DNA of 64,000 nt from Archangium primigenium (GTDB lineage Bacteria > Myxococcota > Myxococcia > Myxococcales > Myxococcaceae), in contig NZ_JADWYI010000001.1 of NCBI RefSeq assembly GCF_016904885.1, forward strand, positions 1,984,001 to 2,048,000. The letters run 5' to 3'. Made by a program: the position numbers and the translations under genes. Position 1 is the stretch's first letter. Each line of letters opens with the position of its first letter. A model generated the notes under the pieces. That model made no database searches, was not told where the DNA came from, and was given only the letters and a program-made list of their open reading frames with translations. Positions 32,434-41,478 of the stretch are shown here, piece after piece.

Positions 32434-35400
32434 GCGCCCGGGTCCCTCGGGCCCTGCAGGGGCAGGAGCACGGTGAAGGCCGCGCCCTGCCCCGGCGCGC
32501 TGCGCACCTCGATGTTGCCGCCCAGCGCCTGGACGATCTCCCGGACGATCCACAACCCGATGCCGAAGCCGCCGTAGTGGCGCACGGACACGGCGCGCTC
32601 GAAGCGCTCGAAGATGCGCTCGGTGTCCTCCTGGGCGATGCCGATGCCCTGGTCGCGCACCTCGAGCCGCGCGTGCGTGGCGTCCCCGTCCACGGTGACG
32701 GTGATGGGCCGGCCCGCGCCGTACTTCATGGCGTTGGTGAGCAGGTTGAGCACCACCTGCTCCAGGCGCGTGGCATCCCAGCGGCCCACCAGCGCGGGCG
32801 CCAGCTCCAGGGTGAGCTCGCACTCGGCGCGCGTGAGGCTCTCGCGGGAGCGCTCGGCCACGCCGCGCACCACCTGCACCAGGTCCACGGGCTCCAGCTC
32901 CGCGAGCAGCTGGCCCTGGGCGATGCGGGAGATGTCCAGCAGCTCGTTGACGAGCTTGCCCATGCGCTGCGTCTGCAGGTTGGCGGACTCAAGCCGGGTG
33001 GCGAGCCGCTCGGGCGGTAGCTCCTTGGCGCCCGGCCGCGTCTGGTTGAGCAGGCCCTGCAGGTGCAGTTGCAGCGAGGTGAGCGGCGTCTTGAGCTCGT
33101 GCGCGGCGATGGACAGGAAGTCGTCGCGGCGCCGCACCGCCTCCTGCTCCTCGCGATAGAGCCGACCCTGCTCCTCGGAGAGGGCGGCCATGCGCTCGAA
33201 GCCCTCGGCGTTCTCCAGCGCGGTGCCGGCGAGGATGCAGACGAAGGAGGCCAGGCGCTCCTCGTCCTCGCCGAACAGCTCGCCCACCTGCCGGTGGGTG
33301 GCGCACACGCACGCCACCGTCCGGCCGCGCACCTGGATGGGGGCGCACAAGAGCGAGCGCACCCCGAGCAGCTCCAGGCTCTCGCTCACGCCCCCGGGCA
33401 TGCCCTGGCCCATGAGCACGGGCTTGCCCGACTCCAGCACCCGGCGCACGGCGGTGCGGCTCACGCCCTCGGCCGTCAGCTCCTCCTCGGGCAGGAGCGT
33501 GCGCGGCTCGAACACCACGCAGTGCTCGGGCCGCAGCAGCTCCATCATGGACTCGCGCACGGACTCGAACACCGCCTCGCCCGTGAGCGCGGAGGCGATG
33601 CGCCGCCCGGCGTCCAGCACGCGCGGGAAGCGATCCACGAGCGACAGCGTCTCCAGGCGCTCGGGGGCCCGTGTGGGGGCGGTGGCGTCCGTGCCCAGGC
33701 CCTGCTCCAGCTCCTGCAACCGCCGCCGCGCCGTCTCCAGATCCTCGGGGGCGTCGGGCCAGCCCCACGCCTGCCCCACCTCGCCGCGCGCGAGCAGCGT
33801 CTGGGCGTGCTCGTGCTCCATCTTCAAGGACTCCGCCAGGCGCAGGGCCTGCTCGAGCAGCCGGCGGGCGCGGCGGGGGTGGCCGTCCATGGCCTCCAGG
33901 AGGCCCCGCTCGCGCAGCAGGTGCACGAGGTTGTTCTGGAAGGCCTCCGCGGAGGAGCGGGCCTTGCGGGCCACGTGGCGGGCCTGCTTGAGCAGGGCGG
34001 CGCGCCGCTGGGGCGCGAGCGGGGAGACGCGCTCGGCGAGCAGGCGCAGGGCGGTGATGTACCAGGGCCCCACGGGCGTGACGTACTCGTTGCGCAGGCG
34101 GGCCTTCTCCACCAGGCGGTGCGCCCGCTCCAGCGTGGCCACGGCGCCCTCGCGGTCGTCCTCGCGCAGCTGGCGCAGGGCCTCGGCCTGGAGCAGGCCC
34201 GCGTGCGTCTGGGTGTCGATGCCCGGGTCGGTGAGGGCGTCGCGCAGGAGCTCCGGGGCGATGCGGCCCACGGACGCCTTGCCCCACACCTCCAGCGCGA
34301 GCCGCGCGGCGTACCGGTCCCCGATGGCCACGGCGGAGGCGTGCAGCCGCTGGCTGGAGGCCTCCGCCTCGCGCAGCCGCCCCAGGCGGTAGAGGCTCAT
34401 GGCCTCGTGGTAGTGGGCGTTGTGCATCTCCCACTTGTCACCGGTGCGGGTGAGCAGGCGCATGCCCTCGCGCGCCTTGTCGATGCTCTCCTCGTAGCGG
34501 CCGGAGGCGTAGAGCGCGAGCGAGTAGAAGTGCAGCGTCTGGCCCTGGCCCCAGGTGTCGCCCCAACTGCGGCGCATGGCGAGGGACTTCTCCAGGTAGG
34601 CGATGGCGCGCGAGAACCACGGCACCTGCGTCATCACCGGCGAGTGTGTGGAGTAGGCCTGGGCCAGCTCGGGAGTGGGCGGGTAGCGCTCGGCCACGTT
34701 GACCTCTCGCAGGTGGGCCCAGAACGTGGGGATGGGGCCGCGCTTGTACCAATAGCCGTAGGTGAGCCGGTTGTAGAAGTGGACCGCGAGCAGGTCCTCC
34801 TCGGCGTGCTCCATGCCGCGGCGCGCGAGGCGCTGGGGCATGAGCGTGTGGCCCGCCTGGACGACGAGCTCCCACACGGCGCGCAGGCCGTAGGTGAGGT
34901 TGTGGCGGGGCACCCAGCGCTGCAGCAGCTCCAGGCCCTGCTCGTTGGCGGCGTTGCTCTCGGCCATGTTGCCGCGCTTGAACTCGAGCTCGCCGAGCTT
35001 GGAGGAGATGCGCGCCTGCTCCAGGCGGTTGAAGGCGAGCTGTTGGGCGCGCTCGAGCTGCTGCTGGGCGGCGTCGTAGCGGCCGCGCAGCATGAGCACG
35101 TCCCCGAGCCCCGCGGCGATGCGAAAGCGCGTGCTGGCGTCGGCCTCGGCCGCGCCCCGCTCGGCGATGCGGTAGTTGAGCTCGGCGGACTCCAGGGCGA
35201 ACTGCATGCGGGCGCGCTCGGCGGCCACCATCGCGTGGGGCAGGGCCTGGGCGTGCTCGCCCGCGGCGTCGTAGTGGTAGGCCAGCTCGAAGGCGTCCGC
35301 CTCGTCCCGGGCCTCGAAGGTGCGCGCCGCCAGGCGGTGCAGCTCCCGGCGGGTCTCCGGCTCCAGGAGGCCGAGCAGCGCCTCGCGCAGCTTGTCGTGC

Positions 35401-37394
35401 ACGAAGGTGTAGTGGCCCGCCTGGCCGGCCCACAGCATGTGCCGGTGCTGGGGCTCCACCAGCGCCGCCACCACCTGATCGCGCGGGGTGCCCGAGAGCG
35501 CCGCGACGCGCTCCAGATCGAAGCGCTTGCCCAAGAGGGCGCCCACGGACAGCAGGCGCAGCGACTCCTCGGGCAACAGCTTGAGCCGACGCACGAGGAA
35601 GGCGGCGGCCTGGCGCGAGGAGCGCACGTGCGCCATGGCCGCGGGCCGCACCGTCCAGCCCCCGGGCCCCGGCGCCAGCGCGCCGTCCTCCACCAGCCCG
35701 TGCATCACCGCCGAGGCCATGAAGGGGTTGCCCTCGGACAGGCGCACCACGAGCTCGGTGGCCTCGCGCGGCAGGGGGCCCGCCATGGACTCCATCATGC
35801 GCGTGAGGTCGTCCGGCCCGAAGGCCTTGAGGCGCAGGTGCGCGTCGGGGTGGAGCTTGCGCAGGAGGTGGCCCTCGCCCACCTCGTCCCCGCGGAAGGA
35901 CAGCACGATCAGGATGTGGCCCAGGCCGGCGCGGCGCGACTGCCGCCAGCCCTCCAGCGCCTTGAGCGTGGGCTCATCCATCCACTGGCAGTCGTCGAGC
36001 AGCACCAGCGCGGGCTCGCTGTCCGTGCCCAGCGCGCCGAGCAGGGCCGTCAGGGCGGCGATGCCGCGGCTCTCGCCCAGGGAGTCCGGCCCCAGGTTCT
36101 GCTGCTCCGGCCGCAGCACGGGCCCGAGCTGTGGCAGCACGGTGCACACCGCCACCGCCTGCTCGCGCAGCCGTTCACGCAGGCGCTCGGCCACCTCGGG
36201 CCGCTCCCGCGCCGCCGCGGCGATGCCCGCGGCCACGTCCCCGAAGAGCTGGAAGGGGCGCTGCGCGGAGTGGGCCACGGCCTGGCCCTGCAGCAGCCAC
36301 GCCCGGTGCTGGCGGGCGCGCGAGGCGAACTCCTCCAACAGCCGGCTCTTGCCGCCGCCGCTCTCGGCCTCCACCACGAGCAGCCGGCCCGGCTCGGCCC
36401 GGGCGCGCTCCAGCTCGCGCTCGAGCAGGGCCAGCTCCTCCTGCCGCCCCACGAAGGACGGCTCGGTGAGGCTGTGGCGGGTGTCGTGCGCGCCCGCCAC
36501 CAGCTCCGGATCCTGCTCACCCCGGGCCAGCGCCAGCTCGATGGCCCGCAGGTCCTCGCGCGCCGAGTCGGCCGACTGGTAGCGATCCGGGGGGTCCGTC
36601 TGGAGCAGCCGGGCGACGACCTCCTCCAGCGCGCGGGGCACCTCCACGCCGGTGGTGCGCAGGCGCGGGCGCGGGGTGAGGTGCTGGCGCAGCACCTCGC
36701 CCACGGACGCGCCGTCGAAGGCGGGGTGGCCGGCGAGCGCCTCGAAGAGCACGGCGCCCAGGGCGTACAGGTCCGAGGTCGCCTCCACGGGGCGGTTGAG
36801 CAGCCCGGCCTGCTCGGGCGACAGGTAGCGCGCGGTGCCCACGGGCAGGTCGCGCAGGGAGGGATCCAACCGCTCGCTGCGCGCCAGGCCGAAGTCCACC
36901 AGCGTCGCGTGCGTGACGGTGGGGTAGCCCTGCACGACGATGTTGGAGGGCTTCACGTCGCGGTGCAGTACCCCGTGGGCATGCGCCTCGGCGAGCGCGG
37001 CCAGCACGCACTGGCCCATGGCGAGCGCCTCGGGCACCGACAGGGTGCCGCTGGCGAGCCGCTCTTGCAGCGAGCGCCCCTGGATGAAGGGCGTGGCCAG
37101 GAAGAGCAGGTCGTCACTCGTCCCGAACGCCAGCACGGGCACCAGGTGGGGGTGGGTGAGCGAGCGCAGCACCCGGGCCTCGTGCTCCAGCCGACGCCGG
37201 GACGTGGACACGAGCGTGGCCAGGGGCGTGGTCTTGACGATGAGCTGCGCCCCCGTGTCCAGGTCCATGCCCAGCCACGTGGTGATGCCCCGGCCCTGCT
37301 TCATGCGCTGCAGCAACTCGAACCGGCCACCCAACCGCCGTCCGGGGCGCGCGCCTTCGAGTGAGGGTCCCACCTGTTCGTAGCCCTCCGCCAT
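32409..37394 (-). CDS. Ser/Thr kinase - AAA ATPase - GAF - histidine kinase fusion
   Basis: A 1661-residue cytosolic signalling protein. Residues 20-290 are a Ser/Thr kinase (L-I-V-K-T with catalytic Lys, H-R-D-V-K-P-S-N, V-D-F-G-L-A; the glycine loop is degenerate). Residues 315-650 are an AAA/STAND ATPase (F-V-G-R-Q-E-E-L, Walker A S-G-G-G-K-S, Walker B V-L-L-D-D-C-Q-W). Residues 700-1180 are TPR-like helical repeats, 1220-1390 a GAF domain, then HisKA (A-A-H-E-L-K-T-P-L) and HATPase (N-L-L-T-N-A-M-K-Y-G, D-Q-G-I-G-I, F-G-I-G-L-W). There is no receiver domain. Such fusions are typical of myxobacteria and cyanobacteria. A three-hairpin leader precedes the ATG. Confidence 0.92.
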   Translation of the reverse strand: MAEGYEQVGPSLEGARPGRRLGGRFELLQRMKQGRGITTWLGMDLDTGAQLIVKTTPLATLVSTSRRRLEHEARVLRSLTHPHLVPVLAFGTSDDLLFLATPFIQGRSLQERLASGTLSVPEALAMGQCVLAALAEAHAHGVLHRDVKPSNIVVQGYPTVTHATLVDFGLARSERLDPSLRDLPVGTARYLSPEQAGLLNRPVEATSDLYALGAVLFEALAGHPAFDGASVGEVLRQHLTPRPRLRTTGVEVPRALEEVVARLLQTDPPDRYQSADSAREDLRAIELALARGEQDPELVAGAHDTRHSLTEPSFVGRQEELALLERELERARAEPGRLLVVEAESGGGKSRLLEEFASRARQHRAWLLQGQAVAHSAQRPFQLFGDVAAGIAAAARERPEVAERLRERLREQAVAVCTVLPQLGPVLRPEQQNLGPDSLGESRGIAALTALLGALGTDSEPALVLLDDCQWMDEPTLKALEGWRQSRRAGLGHILIVLSFRGDEVGEGHLLRKLHPDAHLRLKAFGPDDLTRMMESMAGPLPREATELVVRLSEGNPFMASAVMHGLVEDGALAPGPGGWTVRPAAMAHVRSSRQAAAFLVRRLKLLPEESLRLLSVGALLGKRFDLERVAALSGTPRDQVVAALVEPQHRHMLWAGQAGHYTFVHDKLREALLGLLEPETRRELHRLAARTFEARDEADAFELAYHYDAAGEHAQALPHAMVAAERARMQFALESAELNYRIAERGAAEADASTRFRIAAGLGDVLMLRGRYDAAQQQLERAQQLAFNRLEQARISSKLGELEFKRGNMAESNAANEQGLELLQRWVPRHNLTYGLRAVWELVVQAGHTLMPQRLARRGMEHAEEDLLAVHFYNRLTYGYWYKRGPIPTFWAHLREVNVAERYPPTPELAQAYSTHSPVMTQVPWFSRAIAYLEKSLAMRRSWGDTWGQGQTLHFYSLALYASGRYEESIDKAREGMRLLTRTGDKWEMHNAHYHEAMSLYRLGRLREAEASSQRLHASAVAIGDRYAARLALEVWGKASVGRIAPELLRDALTDPGIDTQTHAGLLQAEALRQLREDDREGAVATLERAHRLVEKARLRNEYVTPVGPWYITALRLLAERVSPLAPQRRAALLKQARHVARKARSSAEAFQNNLVHLLRERGLLEAMDGHPRRARRLLEQALRLAESLKMEHEHAQTLLARGEVGQAWGWPDAPEDLETARRRLQELEQGLGTDATAPTRAPERLETLSLVDRFPRVLDAGRRIASALTGEAVFESVRESMMELLRPEHCVVFEPRTLLPEEELTAEGVSRTAVRRVLESGKPVLMGQGMPGGVSESLELLGVRSLLCAPIQVRGRTVACVCATHRQVGELFGEDEERLASFVCILAGTALENAEGFERMAALSEEQGRLYREEQEAVRRRDDFLSIAAHELKTPLTSLQLHLQGLLNQTRPGAKELPPERLATRLESANLQTQRMGKLVNELLDISRIAQGQLLAELEPVDLVQVVRGVAERSRESLTRAECELTLELAPALVGRWDATRLEQVVLNLLTNAMKYGAGRPITVTVDGDATHARLEVRDQGIGIAQEDTERIFERFERAVSVRHYGGFGIGLWIVREIVQALGGNIEVRSAPGQGAAFTVLLPLQGPRDPGAQRRSSSR

Positions 37395-37418
37395 GAAGCC
37401 CTCCCCCTCGGGATGTCA

Positions 37419-37484
37419 CCACCAGGCACGTGGTGGGGTCGGCGCGATACCGACAAACTTGGGACCGCGGAGTGCGGTGCCAAG
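37419..37484 (-). promoter_or_regulatory. three consecutive hairpins in the leader of the giant kinase gene
   Basis: In minus-strand order: a 10-bp stem with one mismatch (37458-37468 with 37474-37484, loop 5), a 5-bp stem GTCGG/CCGAC (37438-37442 with 37450-37454), and a 6-bp stem CCACCA/TGGTGG (37419-37424 with 37431-37436). They end 25 bases before the ATG, just ahead of a GAGGGGGAGGG ribosome site. The row of stems suggests a structured RNA leader. Confidence 0.5.
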
Positions 37485-37649
37485 GGGGCCGATGCCTCAA
37501 CGGCTCCCGGCCAAAGGTAGGCAGCTTCAATTGAGGCGGCTGTCCCGCTCGCGCATCTCCTCGGACATGGGCGCGATGGCTCGGGCCGCCGTCTGGGGAG
37601 CGGGCGGGCGAGCGGGGCAGCGAGGGGTTGGACCCCGGGACAAGGGGCT

Positions 37650-39728
37650 TTAGGGGCCCACGGTGATGCCGTCCACCCAGGCCTTGGCGCGGCTCACGGT
37701 GGAGCTCAGGTCCTTGGCGCTGACGACGAACTTCAAGGTGACGGTCTTGTTCGCGTAGGCGGACAGGTCCAGGTTGGCGCGCTGGGTCCAGGCCGATTCG
37801 CTCACGCTGCCCAGCGTCTTGGAGACGCTGTCCACCACCTTGTCCGAGCCGTCGTTGACGACCACCTGGAAGCTCACGGCGGCGCTGGTGTTGGCGCCGG
37901 ACAGGTCCAGCTTGCGCCAGTAGGTGAGGCGCGCGTTGGCGGGCACCTTCAGGCTGACGCTGGCGGTGCGGGTGACGGTGCTGAAGGAAGGCGTGGCCGA
38001 GCCCGTGAGGGACTTGCTGCCCGAGGTGCCCGTCTGGTCGCCCGAGTCCAGGGCCCACTCCGTGAGGCTCCAGCCGGTGTTGTCCGGGCCGCTCTGGGAG
38101 AAGGTCTCGAGGAAGCGCGCGGAGGTCTGGTCCACGGTGACGCTCACCTGGGTGGACAGGCCGGTGTTGCCCGCCGCGTCCAGGGCCCGGGCCCGTACGG
38201 TGTGGGTGCCGGTCGCGGCGGTGGTGGTGTTCCAGCTGGCGGTGTAGGTGCCGCCGCCCGTGGGCGTGCCCGAGGCCACCACGGCCCCATCCACGAGGAA
38301 CTCCACCCGGCTCACGCCGAGGTTGTCGGTGGCGGTGGCGGTGAGGGAGACGGTGCCCGAGAGCGTGGCGCCCGCGGCGGGGGAGGTGAGGGCCACGCTG
38401 GGGGCGGTGGTGTCCGAGACGCCGCCGGTCACGGTGACGGACACGGCGCTGGAGGGGGTGGTGTTGCCCGCGGTGTCCGTGGCCCGGGCCAGCAGCGTGT
38501 GCGCGCCGTTGGCCGCCGTGGCGCTGTTCCACGCGGCCTCGTAGGGCGCCGCGGTGTCGATGCCCACGGACGCGCCGTCCACCAGGAACTCCACCTGGGC
38601 GACACCCACGTTGTCCGAGGCCGAGGCGGTGAGCTTCACCGTGCCGCTCACGCTCGTGCCCGAGCCAGGGGCGGTGAGGGCCACGCTCGGCGCGGTGGTG
38701 TCCGAGTTGTCCAGCCCGAAGAAGCGCGCCACGTGCCAGGTGGAGCAGATCTTCGTGGCCAGCACGTAGGCGCCCGCGGTACCGCACGCCGCGGAGCCGC
38801 CGGGGAACTTCGTGGACGGATCGATGGCGGTGCCATGGCCCATGCCCGTCAGGTCATACGTCTCCACCAGGGCGTTGCCCGCGCCGTCCTTGTAGACCTT
38901 GTGGGGGTAGCCCGACACGGTCTCGCTGACGCTCGGCGTCTGGGAGAGCCCGTGCACCGCGGTCCACTGCTCCATGCCCTCGTTCTGGTTGCTGTTCTTC
39001 ACGGTGTAGTCGGACGTGCCGTGCCAGAAGGACATCCTCGGGTAGGGGCCGCTGTAGCCCGAGTAGGCGCCGCGCACGAGGCTCGCCCAGTCCGCGGGCG
39101 TCTTGTCCGAGCCCGGGCTCATGCACGAGAAGCCCTGGGTCATGGTGGTGGCGCACTTGTAGGGGATGCCCGCCATGACCGCGCCGCCGGCGAACACGTC
39201 CGGGTAGGTGGCGGCCATGACGTGCGTCATCGCCGCGCCCGCGGACAGGCCGGTCACGAAGACGCGGCGGCCGTCGATGGAGTGGTCCGCCTTCATCTTG
39301 TCCACCATCTGCTTGATGGACAGCGCCTCGCCCTGGCCCCGCGTGATGTCTCCCGGCTCGAACCAGTTGAAGCACGTGTTCTGGTTGTTGGCGCTCAGCT
39401 GCTCGGGGTAGAGCACGTAGAACTTGAGCTGCTCGGCCAGCTCGTTCCACCCGGCGTTGGTGTAGCCACTGGCCGTCTGCGTGCAGCCGTGCAGGGCCAC
39501 CACCAGCGGCGCGTTGGCCGGCATGTTGGCGGGCACGTGCTTCCACATCCGCAGGTTGCCCGGGTTGCCGCCAAAGCCCGTCACCTGCGTCAGGGCGCTC
39601 GTCACCTCCCCCGTACGGGAGGCCTCGACCTGCTCGGACGCCTCGTCCACCGCTGAAGGCCCTCCGCATCCGAGCAGACCCAGCGCCAGACTCGCACCCG
39701 TCACACCCGCGAAACGTCGCTTCGACAT
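37650..39728 (-). CDS. extracellular PHB depolymerase-type esterase with Ig-like repeats
   Basis: A 692-residue secreted esterase. A lipoprotein signal ends at L-L-G-C near residue 20. The catalytic domain (50-325) matches the extracellular poly(3-hydroxybutyrate) depolymerase/feruloyl esterase family: oxyanion segment L-H-G-C-T-Q, nucleophile S162 in G-L-S-A-G, probable D240 in H-G-T-S-D, and H298 in G-M-G-H-G-T. Two Ig-like (Big-type) repeats follow, each beginning D-T-T-A-P-S-V-A-L-T, then a C-terminal beta-sandwich that may bind polymer. ATG 39728 follows GGGAGG. Close genes for 3-hydroxybutyrate dehydrogenase and an importer support polyhydroxybutyrate as substrate. Confidence 0.86.
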   Translation of the reverse strand: MSKRRFAGVTGASLALGLLGCGGPSAVDEASEQVEASRTGEVTSALTQVTGFGGNPGNLRMWKHVPANMPANAPLVVALHGCTQTASGYTNAGWNELAEQLKFYVLYPEQLSANNQNTCFNWFEPGDITRGQGEALSIKQMVDKMKADHSIDGRRVFVTGLSAGAAMTHVMAATYPDVFAGGAVMAGIPYKCATTMTQGFSCMSPGSDKTPADWASLVRGAYSGYSGPYPRMSFWHGTSDYTVKNSNQNEGMEQWTAVHGLSQTPSVSETVSGYPHKVYKDGAGNALVETYDLTGMGHGTAIDPSTKFPGGSAACGTAGAYVLATKICSTWHVARFFGLDNSDTTAPSVALTAPGSGTSVSGTVKLTASASDNVGVAQVEFLVDGASVGIDTAAPYEAAWNSATAANGAHTLLARATDTAGNTTPSSAVSVTVTGGVSDTTAPSVALTSPAAGATLSGTVSLTATATDNLGVSRVEFLVDGAVVASGTPTGGGTYTASWNTTTAATGTHTVRARALDAAGNTGLSTQVSVTVDQTSARFLETFSQSGPDNTGWSLTEWALDSGDQTGTSGSKSLTGSATPSFSTVTRTASVSLKVPANARLTYWRKLDLSGANTSAAVSFQVVVNDGSDKVVDSVSKTLGSVSESAWTQRANLDLSAYANKTVTLKFVVSAKDLSSTVSRAKAWVDGITVGP

Positions 39729-39879
39729 GTGTCCTCCCACGAAAAGGGGAGACATGGCTTAGCACCAATGACTGGGATTCGAGACGCTCCTGGGAAGGAT
39801 GACGCGCGATGTCACGGACGGGGGGCGAACCCACATGAACCTCCCATCATACAAACATGAACCTGACCTCAACTCCCGC

Positions 39880-39885
39880 TAGGAT
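39880..39885 (+). promoter_or_regulatory. -10-like box of the lipase-like gene
   Basis: TAGGAT in the context GCTAGGAT, about 44 bases before the ATG at 39929; the stretch just upstream is unusually AT-rich for this window (CATCATACAAACATGAA). No clear -35 box. Confidence 0.35.
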
Positions 39886-39928
39886 GGCGCGCCGCCGCCT
39901 CCCCCCCCGTTCCACCAGGAGCCCGTCC

Positions 39929-41374
39929 ATGCGTCCGTTCACGTCCTCCCTCCTCGTCGCCAGCGCCCTGCTCGCCTGCGGCTCGCCCTCGACGGGCGGT
40001 GGTGGCACCCCCACGCCGGACAAGAACCCGCCGGTGACGGTGGAGCGCTGCCGCGAGCGCATCGCCGCGCTGACGGACGAGCTGCGCGCGGCCAACGTGG
40101 ACGTGGCCAACTGGTCCTTCCGGGACGCGCCGGAGATGAAGGAGCCCACCTTCACGGGCGCGCAGACGCCGAAGACCTACAAGCAGTACGACGGCCGCTA
40201 CCGTCAGCCGGAGCCCGCGCTCCATCCGGGCTGCTCCACGGCGAACCTCTACTACGACAAGAAGAACGTCGCGAACGACACCGCCGGCCAGACGCCGTAC
40301 AAGGACGGCAACAACGACGGCAAGTGGACGGGGCAGGAGGCCTTCGGCGGACCCAACGCGGCCACGGGCTTCATCGACGGGGACGTGGCGGACATCCCGG
40401 GCTTCCCCTGCGCCGCCAAGCAGTACACCCAGGGCAACCCGGACCGCGCGCTGCCCATCGTCATCCTCGTGCACGGCAACTCCACCCGGCCGCACTCCTG
40501 GGAGAAGTTCCTCCTGACGCCGGGCACGGCCATCAACTCCGCCTTCGAGAACGTCCAGTTCAACCCCGACACCCAGGCGCGCACCCAGCTCGCCGAGGCG
40601 CTCATCGCCGCGCGCTACGAGGTGGTGGCGGTGGACTTCCGCACGGACCTGGTGGCCAGCGTGGACCCCACGGCCAACAACACCACGGAGAACGTGGCGG
40701 GCAACATCGACCACGGCTGGTCCACGCCCATCCTCGAGTCGCTCGTCAAGGCCGTCATCCAGAACAACCCGGGCCGCAAGGTGGCGCTCGTGGGGCACTC
40801 GCTGGGCGTGACGGTGGTGCGCGATGCCCTGCGCCGGCTCTACGTGGAGTCCGTGGACGGCGTGGCGGGCGCGGTCAACCCCTTCGCCCACGTGAGCCAC
40901 GTCATCCTGGGCTCGGGCGCCAACCACGGCGTGTCCACGTACGATCCGCCGAGCGCCCTGTGTGGCCCGAACCTCACCATGCGCGGCACCATCGTGTGTG
41001 AGATGGGCAGCCGTGGCAACTACCAGCAGACGTACTTCCACAAGCCGCTCAACGGCCCCCGCGACCTGTTCGCCACGCCGTGCGCGGACGGCGACTACGC
41101 CTTCGGCCGCACTGGCCAGTGCGAGGGCAACGCGGTGAAGTACCTCACGCTCACCATGACGGACATCAACTCGGGCTCCAACTACCAGGACCTGTACGTG
41201 TCCGAGTCCGCCTCGCGCATCGAGATGCCCGGGTGCGTGAACAACACCCTCACCACGCTCGGCGACTACGACACGAGCGGCTACTTCAACAAGGGCTTCA
41301 TCGCCAACCACTTCGGCTCGGTGCGCTCGCCGGCGGGCCTCAACCAGGTGCTGGCCTTCCTGGCGGCGAAGTAG
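39929..41374 (+). CDS. alpha/beta hydrolase lipoprotein, lipase-like
   Basis: A 481-residue exported hydrolase with a lipobox (A-L-L-A-C at residues 13-17). The alpha/beta-hydrolase core has I-V-I-L-V-H-G-N-S (oxyanion loop), Y-E-V-V-A-V-D-F-R, and G-H-S-L-G with nucleophile S291. Several cysteines in the last third suggest disulfides. The order of parts recalls large secreted lipases and the PhaZ7-type depolymerase, but no close family is certain. It is divergent from the PHB depolymerase gene and heads a run of three plus-strand genes ending with 3-hydroxybutyrate dehydrogenase. ATG 39929 follows AGGAG seven bases upstream. Confidence 0.78.
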   Translation: MRPFTSSLLVASALLACGSPSTGGGGTPTPDKNPPVTVERCRERIAALTDELRAANVDVANWSFRDAPEMKEPTFTGAQTPKTYKQYDGRYRQPEPALHPGCSTANLYYDKKNVANDTAGQTPYKDGNNDGKWTGQEAFGGPNAATGFIDGDVADIPGFPCAAKQYTQGNPDRALPIVILVHGNSTRPHSWEKFLLTPGTAINSAFENVQFNPDTQARTQLAEALIAARYEVVAVDFRTDLVASVDPTANNTTENVAGNIDHGWSTPILESLVKAVIQNNPGRKVALVGHSLGVTVVRDALRRLYVESVDGVAGAVNPFAHVSHVILGSGANHGVSTYDPPSALCGPNLTMRGTIVCEMGSRGNYQQTYFHKPLNGPRDLFATPCADGDYAFGRTGQCEGNAVKYLTLTMTDINSGSNYQDLYVSESASRIEMPGCVNNTLTTLGDYDTSGYFNKGFIANHFGSVRSPAGLNQVLAFLAAK

Positions 41375-41478
41375 TCAGCTCCCCTTCCGTGAGTCTCCTC
41401 CCGCCGCCCGTGGCCGTGGCCGCCGCACGGGCGGCGGTCGTCTTCCGTGCGCGGCCGCACAAGCGAGCCTTCCCCCCT

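Noticed and set aside
33063-37364. A 1433-codon open frame on the plus strand opposite the giant kinase
   Set aside because: Composition (His, Gln, Arg, Ala, Leu, Val) is that of an antisense shadow, while the minus-strand kinase has complete motifs in all domains.
37419-37484. tRNA-like stack of hairpins
   Set aside because: No T-loop GGTTCGA-like sequence and no acceptor stem; the three stems are simply in a row.
39728-39760. Ribosome-site hairpin ahead of the PHB depolymerase gene
   Set aside because: Only six pairs including one G-U; a GGGAGG site finds such partners easily in this base composition.
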